Assembly (NCBI GenBank): GCA_019426215.1
Contig: CM033394.1
Coordinates: 46,932,423 to 46,996,422, forward strand
From: Buddleja alternifolia
Lineage: Eukaryota; Streptophyta; Magnoliopsida; Lamiales; Scrophulariaceae
Direction: 5' to 3'
Length of the DNA stretch: 64,000 nt
Below the pieces are notes generated by a model. It did no database searches. It had not been told where the DNA came from and saw only the letters and a program-made list of their open reading frames with translations. This document shows, piece after piece, positions 1 through 9,950 of the stretch (the stretch's first letter is position 1; every line of letters begins with the position of its first letter). A program made the position numbers and the translations under genes.

Positions 1-2407
1 AAAGAGCTTATCTTTAACATCTTAATTCCGTCAACTTTTCATTCCAAAACCCCCAACATGTAGGGTTAATAAATTTATGAACTTAAACGCCCTTAGCATC
101 CTAAATTTAAAATTAATCAATTGTAGTTTTTCGAATGAAAATTTAGTGTATGGGGGGTGTTTTGATTGAACAGTATTTTTAGGGATTTATTGGGTAAATC
201 ACACTTTTCGTCCAATAAATATGTGTATGTTCAATTTTAGTCTCAATCTTTAACGAATGCCTCAAATTGATTGGATACACATTTGTACCGTAAACTTTTA
301 TTGAATAAAACAATATGATCGTTTTTCCAAAAAAGTAAAATATGTGTTCAACAATATGAGATTTTAACAATTGATTTCAGATTGAATATTAACTATTAAG
401 TAGTGTGATGCATCTTTCGGCCCTAATTTACAACTACAATTCATTCCACTTTCAAATTGCACTTGTTCAATCAATACCAAATTTCGAAATTGAATTTGCC
501 ATAAATTATTATCCCTTATTAGTTGTAACTTGTAACATGGATGATTGCCCCCCCCCCCCCCCCACACACACATTAAACTTGGATCAATCAGAATTCTTGG
601 TCCTGGTCTATAGGAGAATCATCTCTGATAATCAATACTATTAAATAAAATATGAGATTCCTAGAATAACTACTTGTGCTGTCAAATTTGGTGAATTCAT
701 TTTCATTCTTAAATTATGACAAGTGCCTCAATCAATTTCTTCATTTATAATATTTTTTCTTTTCTATTTCTTCTCACACATTATGTCTCTCTCTTAGGAA
801 AAAAATTCATAAAAAATTACTTTCTATCAAACTTCCTTCTTGTCCTCACTAATTTTTAATTGGACGAGATTTAATTCAAGTGGTGAAGTTGATGTTCAAA
901 ACATTGAAATATCGAATTCAGTCCCTAAAATAAAGGTCTCTTAAAAAAAATAGAGGGTCCTAAAATAAAGATGTTTATCGAGTTATATAGTAATCTATCT
1001 TACTATACGATTATATATGTTAAGAAGTTGTCTTACTTTACATGTGCACTCGGGCTGTCTCGACCTCGAACTGAAACTCCATATTATTTGGTGAACTGTC
1101 CATTTCTTTATGCACCTTTAACCTACGTTTACAGGTTACTATGCGTGCTAATTAGTCGTGTGGCTACGAGAAGTATCTAATCAAATCGTCATAGTATTTA
1201 TGTTTTACATAGTCAATTGTCTGTTAATTTTTTTTTTGCTCAATTATAAGTATATAGAGGATGCACAATAGTGTGCATTGTGCGCTTTAGAATCTCTAAA
1301 CTATATTCTTCAACCTTGCTTTTCTCATTGCGACCCAGCTTCGGGCTGGCTACAAGGCGGTTGATAATAATCTTATTATCATTTGTGATGCCATTGTGTG
1401 ACGGAAATGCGAGGAGTGCGAGTTCTTGCTATTTGGTGATTCTTAAACTTTCTACGCTGCCCTAAACCTTACAAAAGTTTTTGTAGCCAGGGCTGCACAT
1501 TCAGTCATAAATTTCACGCTAAGGAATATAAAAAACAATCATGTTTTCTTATTTAAAAAATGAAAACTCGAAGATTTTTCCTGTTTCTCCCTGATACTTT
1601 TGCTATGATCGAACGTGGTCATGCCTCTGGGGTGTCTTAACTGGGTTAGGTTGGGTGGTGCTTGTTTGGTTTTGGCTGCCTATGTATTCCATGTTTGTAA
1701 CTGGTATTCATGCGGGTTTTTTTTGTTGGCATGCGTTATTTTGCGGTATATTACCTGTTTGGATTACCGCACCAAAGTGTTTAGAAATTGTTGTGTGCAT
1801 GGATCGAGATGCTAAGAATCGAGTGCGCCGTCAGAGATACGCGGCACGGTCCACAGAGCAACATCAAGCATCTTTGTTAGAGCAACATCAAGCATCTTTG
1901 TGTAGCCGATTCCGATGATGAACATGTACCCATCATACGGTCTTCCAAGCGGAAAAGGACTTGATCTTGGGCATGAATCCAATGTAAATAACCACTCCTT
2001 AGGCCATGGAGTTGGATTTTTTTTGGGTTTTTATGCCAAACTACTATTTTGCACCTCACTCTTTTGGATTAATAGTGTTGTGTATCCATCTGCTATAATA
2101 CTCGGTTAATTATTTGTTCATGCTTTTGGCCTTTGAAATGCAATTATCGAATGTTGCGGTCTTATTAACTATGGATGTTGCTTAGAATTTGTTTATGTTA
2201 GTTTTACTAATTGTTAATTAAAATGAACTGGGTGAGAACTTTTTGGAGTTGATTCATTTATAAATTTCGTTATGAAACATCTTGGCAAAGAATGTGAAAT
2301 TAAGTGCCCTTGTGCAAATTGCTTGACCTCGTACATTCATATTCAAATTAAGTACATTGTTGGATCAAATTGATGCTTCGAACTACTGTAAAATTATTGT
2401 GCAATTT
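1..2407. other. Intergenic, no supported gene
   Basis: No exon-like reading frame with a recognisable product is seen on either strand. Open frames here are short, AT-rich and lack family features. The stretch near 1800-1910 carries a duplicated 22-base unit (gagcaacatcaagcatcttt and two more bases) and an Arg/Gln-rich frame that looks like a transposon-derived tail, but it is too short to name. A 16-C homopolymer lies at 548-563. Confidence 0.6.
548..563. repeat. Poly-C homopolymer (16 C)
   Basis: Sixteen uninterrupted C residues followed by a short CA run. A similar 16-C tract lies just before the bHLH gene and a 28-G tract before the GT92 gene. Homopolymer lengths of this size are prone to sequencing and replication error. 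Confidence 0.9.
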
Positions 2408-4007
2408 TCATTCTACTCTTATTATAGGGTAAGCCCCTTTTATGAAACGAATTTGCACATTTTTTGACGCGGTACCTTCATACGCTCTAATTGATGCCCT
2501 CTTATACACACCAATTACATCATCAAAAAATTGATTAACACAGTAAATATTTAGTGTATCCAACTCAGTTGCTTGCGACAACACGTACAAAATGTAGCTT
2601 AGCTCGCAATCAGAACTCGAGAAGTTGAATATCGTGACCTCTTTCAATGACTCCAATCCCATTGTTTGCAACTTCCAGTCCTTTACGTAGTTGGATACAC
2701 TAATGCCCGCATTTTCCCATGGTGCACCCTACACATGTTAAGTCAATTACAATTTTATTTTAGAAGACCAAACAAAAAACGTGTTTAATAAACCATGTAA
2801 TAACTAATAAACCACAAACAATAAAACTTAAAATATTACCACCAAATCGACTTTAAGTTTATTCAAGCCTGTACATCTACTGATGAGCACCAATGTGACA
2901 GCAAGATTGTCAAGCAGCTTCGAAGACCTGATCTCTAGACGGTGCATATTAACAAAAAAATACCTCGCCATAATGCGATGTAGAGACTCCACATGCGCCA
3001 ACCTCTAAACAAACAATTAAAAAAAATCAAAAAAACTTCTTAAAAGCATTTGCACTTATTCAAACAATGATATATAGATATACCCTAACAAAATCAACCG
3101 GCACACGTGCTCGTTCGCTGGACAGCAATTCTTTCGTCATTTTTACAAACTCTCGAAGTAGTCGATATGTTGAGCAAGTTGATCCGATGTATTGTACATG
3201 ACGGTGTACTATCCACTGTAGAGAACGAGCTAACGGCCCCATTACTTGTAAATGCCCGGGACCCTGTTCATCTTGTTTCAATAAAATAACAAGGACATCT
3301 ACATTGGGGAAGTGTACTTTTATATTCACATTTCCTTGGGCTCGATTGAATGCCATCTTGAATATTTTTACAGAAGGCAAATATGCCTGAAATTCTGTTA
3401 GTCCTCTAAAATCACAATTGAATAACTGCAAATCATTCAACTGAGGACACCATTTTCCAAGGCGTAAAGAAAATGTGTTATCATACAGCACAATGTACTT
3501 CAATATGAGTCTTTTTAAATTTCGTAAATTATATCTATCTTCCCACCTAACAATGTAGTTCGGTAGATATAATTTTAACTGAATAACAGTTTGTGAGAAA
3601 AACAGACCGTTGGGGAGTGAAGTGGATAACCGACCGACTAATTTCAGTATGCGCACAGAATGATCTATTCCAAAAGCCACCCACTCTTGCCTTATCGAAT
3701 GCAATGCCTCGGCCCCCATTGGTAACTCAAAGCTCAAAGTTTCAACCACACTTTCATTATGTTCAAGTATAGTGCGATTAACAAAATGAATAAAATCTAA
3801 ACCATGATAACCCCTTTGTTCGAAACGGTTAATATCGAATAAAAGAGTAGGGATGGAATACCAACAATGTTGAAAATATTTTGATAAAAGACCTAATCGG
3901 GCAGCCTCCATAATGCATGCATCCCTTGATAACCTTCCCATAACATGAAAAATTATATCCTCACAAAGGAAACTAAGTTCATTATTAGAAATTGTACCTC
4001 GTTCCAT
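2408..4007 (-). CDS. F-box/LRR/FBD-domain protein (three exons)
   Basis: Predicted substrate-recognition subunit of an SCF ubiquitin ligase; its target is unknown. The model is complement(2408..2728, 2840..3004, 3084..4007), all introns phase 0 with GT-AG ends, giving 469 aa. Residues about 9-50 form a degenerate F-box (LSFLCEDIIFHVMGRL, then LLSKYFQHCWYSIPTLLFDI). The middle has irregular leucine-rich repeats, including LRNLKRLILKYIVL and CPQLNDLQLFNCDF. The last exon carries the FBD-type end with LESLKEVTIFNF, ELSYILYVLSQATELDTL and a closing YPIIRVE. The start is the only ATG in front of the F-box. Plant FBX/FBD/LRR genes commonly expand by local duplication, and a broken copy of exon 1 lies about 1.5 kb upstream. 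The canonical LPxxLL start of the F-box is altered, so SKP1 binding is not assured. The exon structure is inferred from splice consensus only. Confidence 0.85.
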
Positions 4008-4024
4008 GGTTGTTTATATGAACT

Positions 4025-4665
4025 AACCCTGTTTATACTCTGTTTCTACTTGTGCAAGATGATCCCCTGAATTCCCTGTTTATACTCTGTTTCTACTCGT
4101 GCAAGATGATCCCCTGTCTCCCCTGTTTATATCTCCTCTTTTTCGTAGAAGATGATCCTAACAAATATTCCCTGTTTATACTCTGAAAATTCTTTGTAGG
4201 GTTTGGTGGAGGAAGATATTGTTCAATTTTGATCCTCACTAATTTTAATTAACCTGAATTATACTCTGATCCTCACTAATTTTAATTAACCTGAATTATA
4301 CTCTGATCCTCACTAACTTTAGTTATACTAACTTTAATTAACCTTTATCAAGGATATGGAATTTCAAGATCTATCCAAAATCTTTCATCGAGATAAGGAA
4401 ACAACTTTAGGGTACAAAAAATTATTATTAAACATAAGCACATTATTAGACATTACTTAATGATAGATATATCTTTTTAAAGTTAAAAAGACACACGACT
4501 CTTAGAATTTCTACATTTAATTTTTAAAATTATAAATTGAATATTTTTTATAATTGATTGTTTAGGGTTTGGGAAGTCTTCTTTTGTTATGATTCTTAGT
4601 GGAGTTAGTGGTTTGATTAGTGGAGATAGTGGTGTGATTAGTGGGGTTAGTGGTGTGATTAGACA
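4025..4665. repeat. Three short tandem arrays upstream of the F-box gene
   Basis: Three adjacent arrays lie in the F-box promoter side. At about 4028-4190 a roughly 54-base unit beginning ccctgtttatactctg occurs three times with decay. At about 4231-4320 a 37-base unit beginning gatcctcactaatttt occurs twice plus a partial copy. At about 4597-4665 a unit of about 22 bases built on tagtggagttagtggt occurs about three times. None encodes protein. Confidence 0.75.
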
Positions 4666-6297
4666 GACTTTAATTATGGGTAGAATTTGTGTTGGGTGAC
4701 CACCGCCACATTAGATCCCTTGCTTGGTTTCTTGAGCAATTTGCATTGTATGACGCATATTGCAGAGCTGAAATTGTTGATTGAAGAGATTCTGAATGTG
4801 CTAATCAGTTCAGTAAGTGGATAACAATTATATGTTAATCTCAACAGACTGACTATGCTAATCATTTCAGTCGATATCAATTATATTTTAATTATAAGTG
4901 GCGAGCAGCAAGACGGAAAAAGAACATCATTATTATCCTTAATTGTATTTAATAATTAAGTTGTTATCAATGGTATTTTAATGATTAAGTGAGGTACAGC
5001 AAGGAGGAATGAAGATGTAGTTTAATATTTAGTATTATCTTTAATTGTATTTGCTTATTTAAGGATGTGAGAGTTTTGAAAGAAAACTGTACATCATAAA
5101 AAAATGGACCATATCCGTAACTACATATATCTGCCCAATATCTTTCATCGAGATAAGGAAACAACTTTATGGTACAAAGAATTATAATTAAACATAACCA
5201 TATTATTAGACATTATTTAATGATAGATATATCTTTTTAAAGTTAAATTAAATTATAAATTGAATATGTTTTATACAATAGGACAAACTTGAATCAATAT
5301 TTATTTTCTATGTTTAAAAAATATCTTCTTCTTATTTTTCACTTTTTTACTCTTAGATTATTGGTAATGACATATTTAGCTTATTAGACAAAAAAATAGT
5401 GATAAAAGAAAAAAACAATGAAATGAAACGATGGACCCAATTTTAGTTATACTAACTTTAATTAACCTTTATCGAGGATATGGAATTTCAAGATCTGCCC
5501 AAGATCTTTCATCGAGATAAGGAAACAACTTTAGGTTAATATCAAATAAAAGAATAGGGATGAAATACCAACAATGTTGAAAATATTTTGCTAAAAGACC
5601 CAATTGGCCTTCCTCCACAATGCATGCATACCATGATAACCTTCCCATAACATGAAAAATTATATTGTCACAAAGAAAACTAAGTCCATTATTACAAATT
5701 GTAGCTCGTTCCATGGTTGTTTCTATGACTATCCACTGTTTATACTCTGTTTATTTTCTCTCTCGTATGAGAGTTTGTTTACTCTATCGAATGACATTTT
5801 CTTCTCTCCTTGAATAGGAGTTCCACATGAATTTTCTTACACTCGATTTTTTTCATCCTAAGATTTATTATTTTGAAAAATCTCAATATTTGGTACTTCA
5901 ATTATGGATTCCTAAATTTAAATATCAAAGTTATTTGATGTACAAATAATTTGTTACGTATATCTTAGAATTTCTAAATTTAATTTTTTAAATTATAAAT
6001 TGAATATTTTTTATATAATAGGACAAACTTGCATAAAAATTTATTTTCTATATTTAAGAAAAGGTAACTACTGTATCTTCTTCTTATGTTTCTCTTTTTT
6101 ACTCTTAGATTATAAGTAAGGGGATATTTCGCTTATTAGGTAAAAAAATAGTGATAAAAGAGAAAGACAATGTAATGAAACGATGGACCCAATTGACAAT
6201 GTGGTAGTTTCTTTATATGTTATCTTATTCCATTTGGATATATGTGGTCCTATCATCTATGTACACATTAGTGTGCTAAATTTAAATTAATGTCATG

Positions 6298-6330
<33 letters not shown>

Positions 6331-6557
6331 ATATATTATACCATGTGATCCGTTCACCTTTGTTGAGACCAAATAACTTGGTTAACCTTTATTGAGGATA
6401 TGAAATTTCAAAATATGCTCAATATCTTTCATCGAGATAAGGAAACAACTTTATGGTACAAAGAATTATTATTAAATATAAGCACATTATTAGACATTAT
6501 TTAATGATACATATATCTTTTTAAAGTTAAAAAAACACACGACTCTTGACATTAAAG
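4318..6557. repeat. Patchwork of local duplications between the F-box and RKD genes
   Basis: One block (motif ctttcatcgagataaggaaa) occurs at about 4318-4552, 5130-5262, 5441-5533 and 6380-6557. A second block, ending in aatgaaacgatggaccca, occurs at about 5244-5435 and 5965-6198. The copies differ by scattered substitutions and different end points. The broken F-box copy at 5535-5714 lies among them, which suggests repeated unequal exchange. No terminal inverted repeats or coding potential were seen. Confidence 0.75.
5535..5714 (-). pseudogene. Truncated duplicate of the F-box gene's first exon
   Basis: The first 60 codons closely match the start of the neighbouring F-box gene: MERATICNNGLSFLCDNIIF here against MERGTISNNELSFLCEDIIF there. 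The match includes the shared HCWY-IP-LLFDIN stretch and the sequence around the ATG. Similarity stops at the DIN codons near 5535, where the sequence switches into the local repeat block and the frame ends about 20 codons later. No LRR or FBD part follows. I read it as a dead fragment left by tandem duplication. A short F-box-only protein is possible but unlikely. Confidence 0.8.
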
Positions 6558-6650
6558 GACACGACATCTCTTGACATTAAAGGAAACGAAGTCTCTTGAC
6601 ATTAAAGTGACCACAATCACACGACTCTTGACATTAAAGGACAAGGAGCC
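6538..6650. repeat. Direct repeats in the RKD promoter
   Basis: The unit (ca)cgactcttgacattaaag is present about four times with small variations between 6538 and 6640. It ends about 30-50 bases upstream of a TATATATA-rich stretch (about 6680-6700), which is the likely TATA region for the RKD gene starting at 6775. The TTGAC core resembles a WRKY W-box (TTGAC), so the array could be a cluster of regulatory sites. That role is inference. Confidence 0.6.
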
Positions 6651-6774
6651 TGAGTAAAACCAGAAACGTCTTCTCTTCCATATATATAGATATATATAAT
6701 CCCATGTTTTTGCCACCACTGACCACCCCTATCAGAAAACCAAAAATTATTTTCATTTTCATCATCAAATTACG

Positions 6775-7575
6775 ATGGAAACTGGGCAAAACAGTGGATT
6801 ATTATCTGATTATAGTAGTGATTGGAATTTACAACCCGATTTTTCCATTTGTGAAACTATATTTCATTCTGTTCCTTTGAGGGAGATGATAGTAAATGAC
6901 CATTTTTATTCATCTTTCAGTCCGCAACATAACCCTACTTTTAACATTCCAGGTAATTAAATATCAACTTTTTAAAAAATATTATTATTTTGAATATATA
7001 CAATATATAGTTCTATTTTTATTTTCTTCTTGTGTTTAATTTCAGAACTACTGTGGAGCAACTCTGGGAATGAAGTGATAACAGGATTTGAAGATCAACT
7101 AAACCAGCAACAATTGCTATTTGATAACTCTACCAATAACGCGGCAATGGTGATATTTGATGAGAATTTACATGCGAATAAAGAAAAGAAAAAAGTTAAC
7201 AGATCAAGGGAAGTACTGAATACGTTGTCGAGGAAAACGATTTCACAGTATTTTTACATGCCAATAAAACAAGCAGCAAAAGAATTGAATGTAGGAGTAA
7301 CACTTTTAAAGGAAAGGTGCAGGGAATTGGGAATTAGCAGATGGTCTCATAAAAAACTCATGAGCCTTCAAACCCTAATCAAGAATGTCCACGAATTGGA
7401 AAAAGAGGAAGGAGATGGGAAGTTGAGAGAGTTGCAGAAATTGGAACAAGAGATGAATTTAATTGAAGAGAATCCAGATATGCAATTGGAAGAAAAAACA
7501 AAGAGGCTAAGGATGAGATTTTTTCAGCTTAATTACAAGAAAAGAAGGCTTGGGAAGAAAACAAATTCACTTTAA
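6775..7575 (+). CDS. RKD: RKD-type RWP-RK domain transcription factor
   Basis: Probable nuclear DNA-binding factor of the RKD family, known in plants for roles in egg-cell and gametophyte identity and in some embryo programmes. CDS join(6775..6952, 7046..7575), one intron splitting a Glu codon, 235 aa. Residues about 115-168 form the RWP-RK domain: LSRKTISQYFYMPIKQAAKE, then NVGVTLLKERCRELGI, then the signature and LMSLQTLIKNV. A charged coiled-coil-like helix follows (about 172-222), and a basic KKRRLGKK sits near the C terminus. The N-terminal half is poorly conserved, as in other RKDs. The signature reads RWSHKK at residues 158-163 where the family normally has RWPxRK, so both the Pro and the first basic residue are changed. 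The start is the first ATG after a TATA-like region. The family call is firm; which RKD it is cannot be decided here. Confidence 0.92.
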
Positions 7576-8028
7576 CACCCCCATCGAATAAAAATTATAG
7601 AAAAATCAATAATGATTACCCACCATTGGTCATTGTAATGATTAACTTTAAGACCCACCAATCAACGTTGATATAGTATTTATAATGATGTAAATGAGTC
7701 GAGTGTATCCGAACAAGTTGTTGTTCAACCTTATTTATGTGAAACATTATCGAACTATAAAATTTGTATTTGATTTTGATTAGCGATATTAAGGAGTGCG
7801 ATATGTGTTGTTTTATCAACTTTCATGTGTATGAAGTAAAACAATCTATTCGGGTTTCAATGGGATATCAACGAATAATTTTATATAAAATAATGATGTC
7901 AAAATAATTTTGTTTTTTTAACGTACTGATATTTAATCACTTTTTATATTGCCATTGAAAATTATATACTTACCATTTGCATGCAATTTTTTTTACTCAT
8001 TTTTTAAATATAAGTCTGGGCATTATTG

Positions 8029-8061
8029 ACCGCGCAACGCGCGGTTCTTGCTTTTCCCTAG
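8029..8061 (+). mobile_element. Helitron-like 3' terminus
   Basis: A GC-rich palindrome (accgcgcaacgcgcggt, 8029-8045) is followed 12 bases later by CTAG and then T (8058-8062), next to an AT run. A short hairpin about 10-12 bases before a terminal CTRR, with insertion before T, is the standard plant Helitron 3' end. The same arrangement recurs at 38893-38932. The matching 5' TC end was not found, so the length of the element is unknown. Confidence 0.6.
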
Positions 8062-9121
8062 TATATATATATAGGTCTAAGCCACATGTATTCATTAACC
8101 ACATTGGATTAAAACAATTCTGTTCGCATCGAGTCGGCCCACAAAGGAGTAAAGTGCTCTCAACAAGAAGAACTCCATCTACAAGAAATCGAACACTCGA
8201 CCATTGTTTAAGGAGTGAGAGTGCGAAACCACTCACATCAACCACTTATTGGTGAGATATATTTATAACATCAGTGTTTATTGTAATTGTATAGGAAGGA
8301 GGGAAAAAGAAAAGGGGAGAGGATACCAATGTAATTGTCCATTTATTTTTATGTTTTTTTGTTTCCTAAGGTATCTTTACAGTCGACCGTTATGAGACTA
8401 ATCCTTCACCCCACTATTAACTCACTAAACAATAGGAGGCTGGCCAAAGAATTCTTTTCATTCACACAAATTGATACACACACGCATATAAAGTAATGCT
8501 TTGTTTGTTTGTTTGATTTTTTTGGGTGTTTGAGTTGCTTTGTTAAATTGTTATTAGGTAACAATGAAACAATAATAATAATATAATAATATAAAAGAGT
8601 GGGGGGCAATAAATAATGGCGCAGTCACTGTCAATCCAGATTTTATATTATCCACAAAAAGCTAATTTCCTAACCCTAAAATATCATTATCAGTAACCTT
8701 TCCACTAATAGACACATAGTTGCAATCTCAATGATCATTAATCGAGCTCACTTCCTATATTCTACCAACTATTAGTATTTCTATAAAAGTTAATTATCTA
8801 AGATCAATAAACTTTTCTTTTTAAAGATGTTAATGTACGAGTCGAGCCGAAGAACATACTGAAGCTATTTTTACCATAGAGTATGACATGATTATAGCTT
8901 ATTGGACTGAGCTTGAATTAGTCTCAATCGAGTCAGTATGTGTTATACAAGCAACTTAGTTCTTTCCCACATTTTTGACTAATTAATCAAGCTCATGCCA
9001 GGTAAGGATAATGAGCTTTCGAATTTCAGTATCATTCACAAGTATCATTTCCTCACATGGATGGTTCATAACTCAAAATCCCGATAATTTCAAAAAATAA
9101 TCGATTTTGATCTACTAAAAT

Positions 9122-9476
9122 TAGGGGCGTACATAAACCCATAAAACCGAACCACTCAAAGCGAGTCGTTCTCCTCAAAAATCGACTGTTTAGAATTTTA
9201 AATAATAGTAGCAATTTAAAAATATTTGCAATCTACAACTTTCGGGTCTGATTATTAATTTAATAATTGTAACCCGCCTAACCCGCTAGCCGACCGTTGA
9301 TTATAGATGTCATTCAAATATGTATATATAGTTAAAAATTAACACCAAATTTTGAAAATAATACACACATATATGCTCTCCACCAAGAGTGACCTGATAT
9401 TTCGTCAACTCGTATATGTCAAGTCGAATTGTATATTTTTTACAAAACCACCGTAACCAAAACGCGTACACCCCAG
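9122..9476. mobile_element. hAT-type MITE (355 bp)
   Basis: The left end TAGGGGCGTAC and the right end GTACACCCCAG are imperfect inverted repeats. They are flanked by actaaaat (9114-9121) and actaaaaa (9477-9484), an 8-bp target duplication with one mismatch. The size, the 8-bp duplication and the GGGGYGTAC ends fit a non-autonomous hAT. It sits about 470 bp upstream of the bHLH start codon. Confidence 0.6.
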
Positions 9477-9847
9477 ACTAAAAATTTTTTTATGTCCATG
9501 ATGATGTAACTTCTTCTTATTATTCTTTTATTATTTTTTTAATATATCAAGCGTCGGTGATAAAACGGTGAAGGATTAATCAGTGACGTACAATATTTTT
9601 CCTATTGTATAATAAATGAAGAGGTTGGATTGGGTGTAGGTGAGCCAGTTGTAGAAGAGAGTAATATGGCGGCTTTAAAGACCTGAAAAGTTGACTCTCA
9701 CTCACTCAAAGTCACTTCATTTTCAACTCCCGAGGAGTGAAGAACGCAGCAGCGCTCACAATAGTATCGTACGCCACTGGGGGGTACACTACGCACCCAA
9801 CAACCTCCAGTCCCACTCTTGAAGGAAAAGAAGGTCCATTCCTCGGT

Positions 9848-9863
9848 CCCCCCCCCCCCCCCC
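9848..9863. repeat. Poly-C tract in the bHLH 5' leader or promoter
   Basis: Sixteen C residues about 90 bases upstream of the bHLH ATG. The position suggests the transcribed leader, but the transcription start is unknown. Confidence 0.85.
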
Positions 9864-9950
9864 ACCACCTTCGCCTATACATACACCATTCCTGTATCTA
9901 ACACACAACTGACCCTATCGTTCACTCGCAGCTGCTGCGTCGGGTCGGAA

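Larger units (their letters stand above)
7576..9950. other. Intergenic with transposon remains
   Basis: The 3' side of the RKD gene leads into a Helitron-like 3' terminus (8029-8061), then sequence with no recognised content, a hAT-type MITE (9122-9476) and the 5' leader of the bHLH gene with its C-rich tract. Open frames in this stretch show no family features. Confidence 0.6.

Noticed and set aside
364..644. Open frames on both strands around the poly-C tract
   Set aside because: They are kept open by the homopolymer and CA run and show no family pattern.
1615..1918. Overlapping short frames with an Arg/Gln-rich end
   Set aside because: Slightly reminiscent of transposon protein tails, but too short, duplicated within itself and without a domain.
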